Source: Bradyrhizobium sp. 141 (GTDB lineage: Bacteria; Pseudomonadota; Alphaproteobacteria; Rhizobiales; Xanthobacteraceae). Taken from it: a stretch of 64,000 nt of DNA. The stretch spans positions 289,661 to 353,660 of the forward strand of contig NZ_JADPKR010000103.1 of NCBI RefSeq assembly GCF_023074055.1, in the 5' to 3' direction. The notes below the pieces were generated by a model. It saw only the letters and a program-made list of their open reading frames with translations, did not search any database and was not told where the DNA came from. The number at the start of each line of letters is the position of its first letter. Position 1 is the stretch's first letter. The position numbers and the translations under genes are program-made. This document shows, piece by piece, positions 1 through 8,507 of this stretch.

Positions 1-371
1 CCGCCGCCGAACATGCTGTTGAGGATATCCTCGAATGCGCCGCCGCCCTGGCCAGGACCGCCGCCGGAACGGAACGTATAGCTTTCGAACCCGCCGGGAC
101 CCGCGCGGCCGCGCGGCCCGCCGCCGCCTGGGAAACCCTGGAAGCGCGGCTTGCCGTCGGCGTCGATCTCGCCGCGGTCGAACTGCTTGCGCTTGTCCTC
201 GTCGCCAATGATCTCGTTCGCCGAGTTGATCTCGGAGAATCGCTCGGCGGCTTTCGGGTCGTCCGTGTTGCTGTCGGGATGGTGCTTCTTGGCAAGCTTG
301 CGATAGGCGCTCTTGATCGCGGCAGCGCTGGCGCTCCGCGGCACCCCCAAGACCTCATAGGGGTCGCGCAT
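1..371 (-). CDS. DnaJ-domain (Hsp40) co-chaperone, N-terminal part
   Basis: The reading frame enters from the left window edge and starts at ATG 371. The visible 123 residues begin with a J domain: RDPYEVLGV, then helix II, the HPD motif (KKHHPDSN, about residues 30-37), and the closing DEDKRKQFDRGE. A Gly/Phe/Pro-rich linker follows (GGGGPRGRAGPGGF, NSMFGGG). J domains stimulate the ATPase of DnaK. The J-domain plus G/F layout fits a DnaJ/CbpA-type protein, but the substrate-binding part is outside the window, so the subtype cannot be fixed. Confidence 0.9.
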   Translation of the reverse strand, partial: MRDPYEVLGVPRSASAAAIKSAYRKLAKKHHPDSNTDDPKAAERFSEINSANEIIGDEDKRKQFDRGEIDADGKPRFQGFPGGGGPRGRAGPGGFESYTFRSGGGPGQGGGAFEDILNSMFGG

Positions 372-490
372 CCGTCACGTCTCCTTCAAGAAATCGAATT
401 GTTCAAAGGGCTCCCCGCCCCACCTACGAACCATGTGGGGAGAGAGTGGCATTTTTGCAACTAGGCTTGCCGGCCGAATCTCTAAGTTTG

Positions 491-560
491 GAGCATGATC
501 TTATCGGAAAACCGGTTCCCACTTTTCGCGAACGCGGCCCTTCGGGTCCGGATCATGCTC
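491..560. repeat. palindromic intergenic repeat (GAGCATGATC family)
   Basis: The ends GAGCATGATC (491-500) and GATCATGCTC (551-560) are perfect inverted copies; the middle carries GGAAAACCGG and CACTTTTCGCG. A second copy of the family lies at 3320-3394. It resembles the rhizobial intergenic mosaic palindromes that are dispersed in these genomes. Confidence 0.8.
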
Positions 561-966
561 AGCTCCGCCACGGCTTTAGCGTATGAATCTCCCAACGGCC
601 ACGGGTGCTTTGGCAGCCGGCACCCTGGAGCCAGCTTTCGGTGTTGCCGTTGACATAGCTCGCCAGGAAATCGCGGCATTTGCGGCCGTCCTCGGCGGCA
701 TAGGACTGCGCGATCGGTGTCACCGAACCGCGCGCGCCGGTCTCTGGATTCTCCCAATGCTGGCTGGAATCCTTGTCGCCCTTGCTGAGGACGTCGGAGG
801 CCGCGTTGCGAGCGAAGGCGAGATCGGTGTCGGTCGGCGGGGCGTCCTTCGCCGGTCGCACGATCGAGCCGGTGAGGTCGTTGTCGTCGGCCTTGGCGTA
901 GGCACTCTGGTCGTTGCGGGAAAAACTGCATCCCCCGGTCCCGAGCCCGAAGAGAATGATCGTCAT
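559..966 (-). CDS. RT0821/Lpp0805-type surface lipoprotein (putative)
   Basis: The first in-frame ATG followed by a hydrophobic stretch is 966, giving 135 residues; the open frame extends upstream to 1122, so an earlier non-ATG start is possible. The N-terminus MTIILFGLGTGGCSF looks like a short lipoprotein signal with Cys as +1. The mature part has no enzyme motif; GRKCRDFL, SYVNG and a C-terminal GRWEIHTLKPW resemble the RT0821/Lpp0805 surface-protein family (17-kDa antigen-like). Divergent from pdxH. Function unknown. Confidence 0.6.
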   Translation of the reverse strand: MTIILFGLGTGGCSFSRNDQSAYAKADDNDLTGSIVRPAKDAPPTDTDLAFARNAASDVLSKGDKDSSQHWENPETGARGSVTPIAQSYAAEDGRKCRDFLASYVNGNTESWLQGAGCQSTRGRWEIHTLKPWRS

Positions 967-1079
967 GACAAAGCCGGACGGCCGGATCGCCGATAGGCCA
1001 ACGCGTCCCCATGCCCTATATAGGGCGGTAGCGGACAACAAGGCGTTTTGGGCCGCGGGACGCAACTCGGACTCCAGAC

Positions 1080-1721
1080 ATGACCGACACGACCTCGATG
1101 AAACACCAGACACCCTTAACATCCGGTGATTTCACCGCCGCCGACGAGCCTTTTGCGCTGTTCGAGACCTGGCTGAACGAGGCGATCAAGAGCGAGCCGA
1201 ACGACCCGAACGCGATGGCGCTCGCAACCGTCGACCCCGACGGGCTTCCTGACGTGCGCATGGTGCTGATGAAGGGCTTCGATATCGAGGGTTTTGTCTT
1301 CTACAGCCACATCGCGAGCCAGAAGGGCCGCGAACTCGCCGCAAATCCTAAGGCAGCGTTACTTTTTCACTGGAAGTCGCTGCGCCGTCAGGTCCGCATC
1401 CGCGGCAACGTGACGCCGGTGACCGACACGGAGGCCGACGCCTATTTCGCCACTCGCCCCAAGCAGGCGCAGATCGGCGCCTGGGCGAGCAAGCAGTCGC
1501 AGGAGCTGGAGAGCCGCTTCGCCTTCGAACAGGCCATCGCGAAAGTCGCGGCCAGATACGTCATCGGCGAGGTGCCGCGGCCGCCGGGGTGGAGCGGCTG
1601 GCGCATCACGCCCTCGCGGATCGAGTTCTGGCACGACCGCCCATTCCGTCTGCACGACCGCATCGAATTTCGCCGTGACGCGGCCGGACAGAAGTGGTCC
1701 AAGACGCGGATGTACCCTTGA
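1080..1721 (+). CDS. pdxH: pyridoxamine/pyridoxine 5'-phosphate oxidase
   Basis: The 213-residue protein has the usual PdxH length and motifs: DPNAMALATVD near the N-terminus, the FMN-binding strand RMVLMKGFD, FYSHIASQKGREL, FHWKSLRRQVRI, and WASKQSQ in the second half. It oxidises pyridoxamine or pyridoxine 5'-phosphate to pyridoxal 5'-phosphate using FMN and O2, in the cytoplasm. The tail ends SKTRMYP where many homologues end RLAP. It is followed 44 bp later by a co-directional SDR gene. Confidence 0.93.
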   Translation: MTDTTSMKHQTPLTSGDFTAADEPFALFETWLNEAIKSEPNDPNAMALATVDPDGLPDVRMVLMKGFDIEGFVFYSHIASQKGRELAANPKAALLFHWKSLRRQVRIRGNVTPVTDTEADAYFATRPKQAQIGAWASKQSQELESRFAFEQAIAKVAARYVIGEVPRPPGWSGWRITPSRIEFWHDRPFRLHDRIEFRRDAAGQKWSKTRMYP

Positions 1722-1765
1722 GCCTGATCTCGAACCTCGTCTCGAGCTTTAAGCCGACCTGAAAG

Positions 1766-2524
1766 ATGTCCATGCCGCATTCGTCCAATGCGCCGCGCCG
1801 TACGCTGCTCCTGACCGGAGCCAGCCGCGGCATCGGCCACGCCACCGTGATCCGCTTCTCCTCGGCGGGCTGGCGCGTCATCACCTGCTCGCGGCATCCC
1901 TTTCCGGAGGACTGCCCGTGGGATGCGGGACCCGAGGACCACATCCAGGTCGACCTCGGCAATCCCGAGGACACAGCGCGCGCGATCAACGAAATCCGCA
2001 GCCGGCTGGAGGGCGGCACGCTGCATGCGCTGGTCAACAACGCCGCCATCTCGCCGAAGGGCGCGGGCGGCTCCAGACTCGGCTCGGTCGACACCGATCT
2101 CGACACCTGGACGCATGTCTTCCACGTCAACTTCTTCGCGCCGATCATGATTGCGCGCGGGCTGATCGAGGAATTGAAGGCGGCCAAGGGCTCGGTCGTG
2201 AACGTCACCTCAATCGCGGGCTCGCGCGTGCACCCCTTCGCGGGCGCCGCCTACGCGACGTCGAAGGCCGCGCTGGCATCTCTGACGCGCGAGATGGCCT
2301 CCGACTTCGGCCGCGTCGGCGTGCGCGTCAACGCCATCGCGCCGGGCGAGATCGATACCTCGATCCTGTCGCCGGGCACCGAGAAGATCGTCGAGCAGCA
2401 GATCCCGATGCACCGGCTCGGCACGCCCGACGAGGTCGCCAAGATCATCTACGTGCTGTGCACGGACACCAGTTCTTACGTCAACGGCGCCGAGATCCAC
2501 ATCAACGGCGGCCAGCACGTGTGA
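1766..2524 (+). CDS. SDR family NAD(P)-dependent oxidoreductase
   Basis: A 252-residue classical short-chain dehydrogenase: the cofactor motif TGASRGIGHA (about 18-27), NNAAISPKG, a catalytic Ser in NVTSIAGS, the YATSKAAL Tyr/Lys pair, and PGEIDTSIL after it. The C-terminus YVNGAEIHINGGQHV is typical of FabG-like SDRs. Substrate is not predictable. ATG 1772 is an alternative start. Probably co-transcribed with pdxH, although the pairing does not by itself indicate a vitamin B6 role. Confidence 0.88.
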   Translation: MSMPHSSNAPRRTLLLTGASRGIGHATVIRFSSAGWRVITCSRHPFPEDCPWDAGPEDHIQVDLGNPEDTARAINEIRSRLEGGTLHALVNNAAISPKGAGGSRLGSVDTDLDTWTHVFHVNFFAPIMIARGLIEELKAAKGSVVNVTSIAGSRVHPFAGAAYATSKAALASLTREMASDFGRVGVRVNAIAPGEIDTSILSPGTEKIVEQQIPMHRLGTPDEVAKIIYVLCTDTSSYVNGAEIHINGGQHV

Positions 2525-2589
2525 TCCGTTCGCGTCATTGCACGGCATTGACGGAGCCATAGCGGCAACTTCGCTCCCGTGTTCCGGAC

Positions 2590-2735
2590 GCGCTGCAATG
2601 CGAAGCGTGGCTGCGCAGTGCCGGGACCCAGATCACGACTCGGCACGCATGGAGAGATGGGCCCCGGCCCTGCAGCGCACCGTCGAAGTGACGCTGCGCT
2701 GCGTCCGGGGCACGAGAACAGAATGTGGCGCACGC
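2590..2735. repeat. dispersed repeat, copy 1
   Basis: This stretch, with ATGGGCCCCGGC, CTGCAGCGCACC and GCGTCCGGGGCACGAG as landmarks, recurs with the same order of blocks at 63010-63168. It is non-coding in both places and is followed by the same second repeat (2747-2832 and 63186-63301), so the two form a composite element. Confidence 0.75.
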
Positions 2736-2746
2736 ACTCGCCACAT

Positions 2747-2832
2747 CGTCATTGCAAGCTCCGCGAAGCAATCCAGACTGTCTCCGGCGAGACGGTCTGG
2801 ATTGCTTCGTCCCCGCGCTCCTCACAATGACG
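2747..2832. repeat. palindromic repeat (CGTCATTGC...ACAATGACGG family), copy 1
   Basis: The ends CGTCATTGC and ACAATGACGG are inverted copies, and inside lies GCAATCCAGACTGTCTCC followed by its near-inverse GGTCTGGATTGC. The transcript would fold into one long hairpin. A related copy is at 63186-63301. Confidence 0.8.
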
Positions 2833-2906
2833 GAATGCTGCTGAGGGAAGCAAGGCGATCCAGACAACGCCGCCGCAAGACCTGGATCGCCCTCGCCTTC
2901 CGTTCC

Positions 2907-3125
2907 TCAATCGATTCGAATCCGACGTGACCGGTCGCGCGGCCGCGGAGCGGCCGTGCTGAATGCAGTCGAGCAGTCGTCGTCGTTCTCACCGTCGAGC
3001 AGCGGAGCACCACAGTGCCGGCACATGCGTGCCGACATCGACGACGCCTTGCCGCTCGTCATCGCCTGACGATAGTTCGCCAGATCGATGACGTTGCGGG
3101 GCGACGTTATGTGTTTTTCAACCAT
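2907..3125 (-). CDS. small zinc-ribbon-like hypothetical protein
   Basis: A 72-residue protein starting at ATG 3125 with GAGGA about 7 bases upstream. The N-terminus contains NVIDLANYRQ, a motif that opens several rhizobial small proteins. A CRHCGAPLL Cys-x2-Cys knuckle sits at about residues 35-43, with one further Cys in DDDCS, so a complete four-ligand zinc site is not evident. The C-terminus is Arg-rich. Function unknown; reality is supported by the ribosome binding site and the lack of any competing frame. Confidence 0.6.
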   Translation of the reverse strand: MVEKHITSPRNVIDLANYRQAMTSGKASSMSARMCRHCGAPLLDGENDDDCSTAFSTAAPRPRDRSRRIRID

Positions 3126-3319
3126 GGTTGTTCCTCGCGGCTACGCACTGCTTATCGCAGACAAGTTTCGCGCAAACGTTCAGCCCACCGCTCAAATTTT
3201 ACCGGAGGAATTGGGGCGGCAGGCACGCATCACCGCGTGGCCGCAATCCCGCTCTATTCTGCGACACCAACCGCCATGTCTCTGCAAACGGTGTAAGGTC
3301 TCGGTAGGGATCTTCGCTT

Positions 3320-3394
3320 GAGCATGATCTCCGCGCAAACGCGCTCGGCGTTTGTCGCGAGGGAAAACCGCTGCACACTTTTCCGGATCATGCT
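3320..3394. repeat. palindromic intergenic repeat (GAGCATGATC family)
   Basis: Starts GAGCATGATC and ends GGATCATGCT, with GGGAAAACCG and CACTTTTCC inside, like the element at 491-560. It lies immediately downstream of the corA stop codon and could act as a transcript end structure. Confidence 0.8.
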
Positions 3395-3395
3395 T

Positions 3396-4379
3396 CTACA
3401 GCCACTTCTTCCACTTGAAAATCCAGTACGGGACGATCGCGGCGATCAGCATCATCACCAGCGCCATCGGATAGCCGTGCACCCATTCGAGCTCCGGCAT
3501 CACCTTGAAGTTCATGCCGTAGATCGAGGCGATCAGCGTCGGCGGCATTAGGACAACAGCCATGACCGAGAACAGCTTGATGATGTTGTTCTGCTCGAGA
3601 TTGACGACGCCGAGCATGGCGTCGAGCACGAAGGTGATCTTGTTGGAGAGATAGGAGGCGTGGTCGGTCAATGAGGCGACGTCGCGCTGCATGGTCTTGA
3701 GCTGCTCGCGCATGTCCTTCGACCATTTGATGCCCTCAACCACCGCCGAGAGGAAGGTGACGACGCGGCCGATCGAGACCAGGCTCTCGCGAACCTTCGA
3801 AGTCAGATCGCCCTTGCGGCCGATCGAGATCAGGATCTGGGAATATCGCTTGGCCTGCCCGTGGCGCTCGCTCTCGGGCTCGAAGATGTCGTGCGAGACC
3901 TGGTCGATCTCGGCGCCGCATCGCTCCAGGATGTCGGCGCAGCGGTCGATCACGGCGTCCAGCAGCTCCATCAGCACCATCTCGCCGGTGATCGCGGGCG
4001 TGCAGGAGCGGGCGAGCTTGGCCTCGACCAGGGCGAAGGGCTTGGGCTGGTCGTAGCGCACCGTCACCAGGCGGTGGTCGCCCAGAATGAAGGTCACCGC
4101 CGTGGTCCGAGGCATGTCGGTATCGGAGTGGCACATCAGGGTCGCGGTCATGTAGCGCGCGCCGTTCTCGATATAGAGGCGGCTGGAGATCTCGATCTCC
4201 TGCATGTCTTCCCGGGTCGGGATGGCGATGCCCGCGAGCCGCTCCACCGCCTTGTCCTCGGCAGCGCTGGGATTGACGAGATCGATCCAGACTGCGCTCT
4301 CCGGCAGCACCGTGAGGTCCTCGACGACGGCCTTCTTAAGGGAGGACTCCGAGGGAACAAACACCGAAAACATGCACAA
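3396..4379 (-). CDS. corA: CorA-family magnesium/cobalt transporter
   Basis: A 327-residue protein of standard CorA size. A long cytoplasmic alpha/beta plus helical N-terminal domain (1-260) is followed by two C-terminal membrane helices. The signature YGMNF lies at the end of TM1 (VLMPPTLIASIYGMNF), and the chain ends with a Lys-rich tail (IFKWKKWL). The family forms pentameric Mg2+ channels of the inner membrane. Monocistronic, with the next gene divergent. No Mg2+ riboswitch could be recognised upstream. Confidence 0.93.
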   Translation of the reverse strand: MCMFSVFVPSESSLKKAVVEDLTVLPESAVWIDLVNPSAAEDKAVERLAGIAIPTREDMQEIEISSRLYIENGARYMTATLMCHSDTDMPRTTAVTFILGDHRLVTVRYDQPKPFALVEAKLARSCTPAITGEMVLMELLDAVIDRCADILERCGAEIDQVSHDIFEPESERHGQAKRYSQILISIGRKGDLTSKVRESLVSIGRVVTFLSAVVEGIKWSKDMREQLKTMQRDVASLTDHASYLSNKITFVLDAMLGVVNLEQNNIIKLFSVMAVVLMPPTLIASIYGMNFKVMPELEWVHGYPMALVMMLIAAIVPYWIFKWKKWL

Positions 4380-4466
4380 CTCCAGAGAACCTGCGTCAGA
4401 ATGACAGCCCTTAGCGCGATTCTGACAAGTTCACGATGACAACCGCATTAACGAAGCGTTGGCATT

Positions 4467-4617
4467 TGTGGCGGAGTCGCGTCTCAACTGTGGCACGGAA
4501 TCGACAGTCTGAGGCTGACGGCCACAAAACTTCCACAGACCCGCAAAATTTGCGGCAGAAAAGCCACAGGTTGGGTCTCGCAGCGCGGGATAAGGCCTTC
4601 AGTGCTGGAATTGTGGC
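4467..4617. promoter_or_regulatory. cluster of TGTGGC/GCCACA motifs
   Basis: In the 330-bp gap between divergent corA and the L,D-transpeptidase gene, TGTGG or its complement occurs six times, at 4467, 4489, 4522, 4533, 4564 and 4612. Five of the six extend to TGTGGC/GCCACA. The other parts of the gap show nothing recognisable. No regulator is assigned; this is an observation of local enrichment. Confidence 0.4.
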
Positions 4618-4709
4618 AGATTTCAACGATAATGGGATTAACGGAGTCGAGGAACTTGGGCGGTAAGCTCAGGCCTTCCGCACGGTATTGCTTTGATTGG
4701 AACCAAATC

Positions 4710-5396
4710 ATGTCGTCGCTGAAAGTTAAATTGGTAATTTTGGCCGCCGGCCTGCTGCTGTCGGGCTGCATGCAGGCCACGCATTTCGAGGCGACCGACA
4801 CCAAGGCCTTCAAGCCGAAGGACAAGGAACTGCTCGCCAAGGTCCGGTACGAGAATACTCCGGTCGCGGAGCCGTTCCGCCGCGCCATCGTGCAGTACCA
4901 CCGCAAGGAATCGCCAGGCTCGATCGTGGTCGATTCCGACAACCATTACCTCTATTACGTGCTGGAGGGCGGCAAGGCGATCCGCTACGGCATCACCGTC
5001 GGCGAAGAGGCCATGGCCTGGTCGGGCATTGCCAAGGTCGGCAGCAAGACTGAGTGGCCGGCCTGGCACCCCACCCCCGGCGAAATTTCGCGCCTGGGCG
5101 TGCCGACCTATGTCGCACCCGGCCCGGACAATCCGATGGGCTCTCGCGCGATTTACCTCTATTCCGGCGGCAAAGACACATTGTTCCGCATTCACGGCAC
5201 CAACCAGCCGGAATATATCGGCGCCTCGATCTCGTCAGGCTGCATCCGCCTGACCAACGAGGACGCGATCGATCTCTATGATCGCGTTAAGCTCGGCACC
5301 CTCGTCGTGGTGCTGGAGCCGAAGCATGGCGACTCGCCCTACAATTCGCGGCTTGCGCTCGGCGGCAGCCAAACCGGCCAGGCCGGCAGCTACTGA
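4710..5396 (+). CDS. L,D-transpeptidase (YkuD) lipoprotein
   Basis: ATG 4710 is chosen because it gives a clean lipoprotein signal, MSSLKVKLVILAAGLLLSGC, with the lipobox Cys at residue 20; the frame is open to 4602. The YkuD domain occupies about 75-215 and contains the catalytic signature HGTNQPEYIG followed by SSGCIRLTN with the nucleophilic Cys. Such enzymes make 3-3 peptidoglycan crosslinks or attach outer-membrane proteins to peptidoglycan. Length 228 is normal. A strong terminator follows. Confidence 0.92.
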   Translation: MSSLKVKLVILAAGLLLSGCMQATHFEATDTKAFKPKDKELLAKVRYENTPVAEPFRRAIVQYHRKESPGSIVVDSDNHYLYYVLEGGKAIRYGITVGEEAMAWSGIAKVGSKTEWPAWHPTPGEISRLGVPTYVAPGPDNPMGSRAIYLYSGGKDTLFRIHGTNQPEYIGASISSGCIRLTNEDAIDLYDRVKLGTLVVVLEPKHGDSPYNSRLALGGSQTGQAGSY

Positions 5397-5420
5397 TCGC
5401 CTCCAAAATCCCCGAGATCC

Positions 5421-5450
5421 AAAAGCGCCGGTTTCACCGGCGCTTTTTTG
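5421..5450. terminator. Rho-independent terminator (bidirectional)
   Basis: AAGCGCCGG, loop TTTCA, CCGGCGCTT, then a run of T. A-runs on the other side allow use by both convergent genes (the L,D-transpeptidase gene and the extensin-family gene). Confidence 0.9.
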
Positions 5451-6519
5451 TTGCCGGCTTGTGCGGCTGGGACTTGCCGCCATCGGCCGCCGGTTTCCCC
5501 GCAGGTGCTGGAGCCTTCTCCGCCGCCTTGTCGTCAGCGCCTTCCTGTGCCTCGGGCTTGGCCGCGACCTCGCGCGGCGGCGCCTCCTCGGGGCGTTCCG
5601 CCGGCAGCAGCGGAGCGACCTGTGGCAGCGGATCCCAGACGTTCAACTGGCAGATCCGGTAGTCGTTGCGCCGCTGCGCCAGGTCGAGATGGATATGGTC
5701 CTCGTGGTACCAGTCCGAACCCGGACCGAGCACGGTGGAGAACCGCGCGCACACCGAGTGCAGCACGCGCTCGCGCACCTCGCGCGACATGGTGCGGTCG
5801 GTGAGGCCGATCGATTGCCCGTTGGTCAGCTTGATGGCACGGATGTCGATCGCATTGGCCTTGCCGTGCTCCGACAGCATCGCGCCGACGACGCGGTTGC
5901 GGCCGCGGCACTCGAAGCTATCGAAATTATCGAGTTCGCCAATGGTCGAGCCGAGGCTGGTGGCCAGCGGAACCATGTCCTTGCGCAGCCAATCAGCGAT
6001 CGCGGACGCCATGGTGCAGCGGAGAATCGCCGCCGGCTTGACCGTCACCTTGCGCTTGTCCGGCAGCACGATGGCTTCCAGCCGCACCAGATCCTCGCCG
6101 CCGCAGGCGCCGGGGCCGCGGATATCCGGAATTGAGGGCGCGATCGCGATCTCCTCGGTCAGCGCGAGACGGCAGGCCGAGACCGGTTTCTGGGGTGGCG
6201 GCGCGGCCTCGGCAGGCTTGTCGGCGCCGGGCTTGTCCGGAGAAGGCTTGCCGTCAGCTTCCGGCGGGGCCTCGTCCGGTGCTTTGGGCGCCTCCTCGGG
6301 GCGCGGTCTCGGCAGCGGGATCTTGGCGGGATGAACCGCTACGCGCGGCCGTGGTGCGGCAATACCGAAGATATCGAGCGGGGACGTATGTTTTCGCGCC
6401 TCTGCCCTCTCGGTGAGCACGAGCGATAGCCCAAGCGCGGCGGTAACCATTGCCGCGCCAGCGGACATATAGCCGCGACAAGACCATTTGCGGCGAAAGT
6501 CCGGCAGGCTAAAACTCAT
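5434..6519 (-). CDS. extensin family protein (secreted or anchored, Pro-rich)
   Basis: ATG 6519 (MSFSLPDFRRKWSC) is preferred over 6552 because basic residues then precede the single hydrophobic segment (about 18-36). Residues 50-110 form a Pro/Lys/Ala-rich linker. The extensin-like C-terminal domain follows: CRLALTEEI, IRGPGACGGEDLV, then FECRGRN, SEHGKANAIDI and WYHEDHIHLD, whose His/Asp residues resemble a LAS-type metallopeptidase site. A second Pro/Ala/Lys-rich tail ends the protein (361 residues). Likely periplasmic cell-wall function; substrate unknown. Confidence 0.82.
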   Translation of the reverse strand: MSFSLPDFRRKWSCRGYMSAGAAMVTAALGLSLVLTERAEARKHTSPLDIFGIAAPRPRVAVHPAKIPLPRPRPEEAPKAPDEAPPEADGKPSPDKPGADKPAEAAPPPQKPVSACRLALTEEIAIAPSIPDIRGPGACGGEDLVRLEAIVLPDKRKVTVKPAAILRCTMASAIADWLRKDMVPLATSLGSTIGELDNFDSFECRGRNRVVGAMLSEHGKANAIDIRAIKLTNGQSIGLTDRTMSREVRERVLHSVCARFSTVLGPGSDWYHEDHIHLDLAQRRNDYRICQLNVWDPLPQVAPLLPAERPEEAPPREVAAKPEAQEGADDKAAEKAPAPAGKPAADGGKSQPHKPATKKRR

Positions 6520-6584
6520 GGCAATTCTTTGGCCCAACGCTGAGAGCGACAACGCGCCCAGCGACTTCTCGGAGGAACGTGAGA

Positions 6585-8213
6585 ATGCTTGGTTTGATGC
6601 AAGATTGGCCCCTGCTCTGCCACCGGATCATCGAACACGCCGCCAGGATTCATGGCAAGCAGGAGGTGGTCACACGCTCGGTCGAGGGACCGATTCATCG
6701 CACCAATTACGCCGAGATCCACAAGCGCGCGCTCAAGGTCTCGCAGGTGCTGGAGCGCGACGGGATCAAGCTCGGCGACCGTGTCGCAACGATCGCCTGG
6801 AACACCTGGCGCCATCTCGAGGTGTGGTACGGCATCATGGGGATCGGCGCCATCTGCCATACCGTCAACCCCCGCCTTTTCCCCGAGCAGATCGCCTGGA
6901 TCATCAACCATGCGCAGGACCGCATCGTGATGACCGACATCACCTTCGTACCGGTCCTGGAGAAGATCGCCGACAAGCTGACGAGCGTGGAACGCTACGT
7001 CGTGCTGACCGACAAGGCGCACATGCCGCAGACGACGCTGAAGAATGTGGTCGCCTACGAGGACTGGATTGCGGAGGCCGACGGCGAATTCAAATGGAAG
7101 GACTTTGACGAGAACACGGCAGCCGCGATGTGCTACACGTCGGGCACGACTGGCGACCCGAAAGGTGTGCTGTATTCGCATCGCTCCAACGTGCTGCACG
7201 CGCTGATGGCCAACAATGTCGACGCGCTCGGCACCAGTGCGTCCGAGACGATGCTGCCGGTGGTTCCGCTGTTCCATGCCAACAGCTGGGGCATCGCCTT
7301 CTCCGCGCCCTCGCAGGGCACCAAGCTGGTCATGCCCGGCGCCAAGCTCGACGGCGCCTCGGTGTATGAGCTGCTCTCGACCGAAAAGGTGACGCACACT
7401 GCCGGCGTTCCCACGGTGTGGCTGATGCTGCTCCAGCACATGGCCGCCAATAATCTCAAGCTGCCGCATCTGAAGATGGTGATCTGCGGCGGCTCGGCGA
7501 TGCCGCGCTCGATGATCAAGGCCTTCCTCGATATGGGCTCGAACGTCCGCCACGCCTGGGGCATGACCGAGATGAGCCCGATCGGCACGGTCGCTGCGCT
7601 GAAGCCGCCGTTTGCCGACGCAACCGGCGATGCGCGGCTCGACGTGCTGCAGATGCAGGGCTATGCGCCCTTCGCGGTCGAGATGAAGATCACCGACGAT
7701 GCCGGCAAGGAGTTGCCCTGGGACGGCAAGACCTTCGGCCGCCTCAAGGTGGCCGGCCCGGCCGTCGCCAAGGCCTATTACCGGGTGGATACTGACATTC
7801 TCGACGAGGACGGCTTCTTCGACACCGGCGACGTCTCGACCATCGACGAGGACGGCTACATGCGGATCACCGACCGCTCCAAGGATGTCATCAAGTCCGG
7901 CGGCGAGTGGATCTCCTCGATCGACCTCGAAAATCTCGCGGTCGGCCATCCGGCCGTGGCGGAAGCTGCCGTGATCGGCGTATTTCACCCCAAATGGGAC
8001 GAGCGGCCGCTCCTGATCGTGCAGCTCAAGCAGGGCCAGCAGGCCACGCGCGAGGACATCCTGAAATACATGGACGGCAAGATCGCAAAATGGTGGATGC
8101 CCGACGACGTCGCCTTCGTCGAAGGTATTCCGCATACCGCCACCGGCAAGATCCTGAAGACGGCGCTGCGCGACCAGTTCAAGGATTACCGCTTCCCGAA
8201 CGCGGCGGCGTAG
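6585..8213 (+). CDS. acyl-CoA ligase (AMP-forming; FadD-like)
   Basis: GGAGGA at 6571-6576 favours ATG 6585 over the GTG at 6579. The 542-residue ANL-superfamily enzyme has the P-loop YTSGTTGDPKGV, the adenylate-binding GMTEMSP, the hinge region TGDVSTIDEDGYMRITDRSKD, and the catalytic Lys near the end in HTATGKILKTAL. It activates a carboxylic acid to acyl-CoA through an acyl-AMP. The sequence is of the medium/long-chain ligase type common in alphaproteobacteria; chain length cannot be read from sequence. Divergent from the extensin-family gene. Confidence 0.9.
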   Translation: MLGLMQDWPLLCHRIIEHAARIHGKQEVVTRSVEGPIHRTNYAEIHKRALKVSQVLERDGIKLGDRVATIAWNTWRHLEVWYGIMGIGAICHTVNPRLFPEQIAWIINHAQDRIVMTDITFVPVLEKIADKLTSVERYVVLTDKAHMPQTTLKNVVAYEDWIAEADGEFKWKDFDENTAAAMCYTSGTTGDPKGVLYSHRSNVLHALMANNVDALGTSASETMLPVVPLFHANSWGIAFSAPSQGTKLVMPGAKLDGASVYELLSTEKVTHTAGVPTVWLMLLQHMAANNLKLPHLKMVICGGSAMPRSMIKAFLDMGSNVRHAWGMTEMSPIGTVAALKPPFADATGDARLDVLQMQGYAPFAVEMKITDDAGKELPWDGKTFGRLKVAGPAVAKAYYRVDTDILDEDGFFDTGDVSTIDEDGYMRITDRSKDVIKSGGEWISSIDLENLAVGHPAVAEAAVIGVFHPKWDERPLLIVQLKQGQQATREDILKYMDGKIAKWWMPDDVAFVEGIPHTATGKILKTALRDQFKDYRFPNAAA

Positions 8214-8271
8214 GGCTCGATGCCACCCTCCCCTGGAGGGCGCAAGCGTTTGACGCATTGAAGCCTCCACG

Positions 8272-8398
8272 ACGTCATGGCCGGGCTTGTCCCGGCCATC
8301 CACGCCTTGCTCGACGGTCCAAAGAACGTGGATGCCCGGGCCTTCGCCTCGCCGAAGCGGCTTCGGCCGCGCAGGCGGGACAAGCCCGGGCATGACGA
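8272..8398. repeat. palindromic repeat (CATGGCCGGGCTTGTCCCGGCC family)
   Basis: Begins GACGTCATGGCCGGGCTTG and ends CAAGCCCGGGCATGACG, its imperfect inverse, with internal ACGTGGATGCCCGGG. The same family occurs at 19149-19234. Non-coding. Confidence 0.8.
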
Positions 8399-8507
8399 AC
8401 TAGGTGCCTGCGGAACCCTTGAATTTGCCTCCGCGCCGTGGTCTCAACTGCCCATCGTCGCGCCCAGTCGGCCGGCATCGCTCCAAATCCCCGGCAGAGC
8501 TCACTCG

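Noticed and set aside
6516..8393. 625-codon minus-strand frame opposite the acyl-CoA ligase gene
   Set aside because: Antisense shadow extending into the repeat at 8272-8398; no domain or ribosome binding site.
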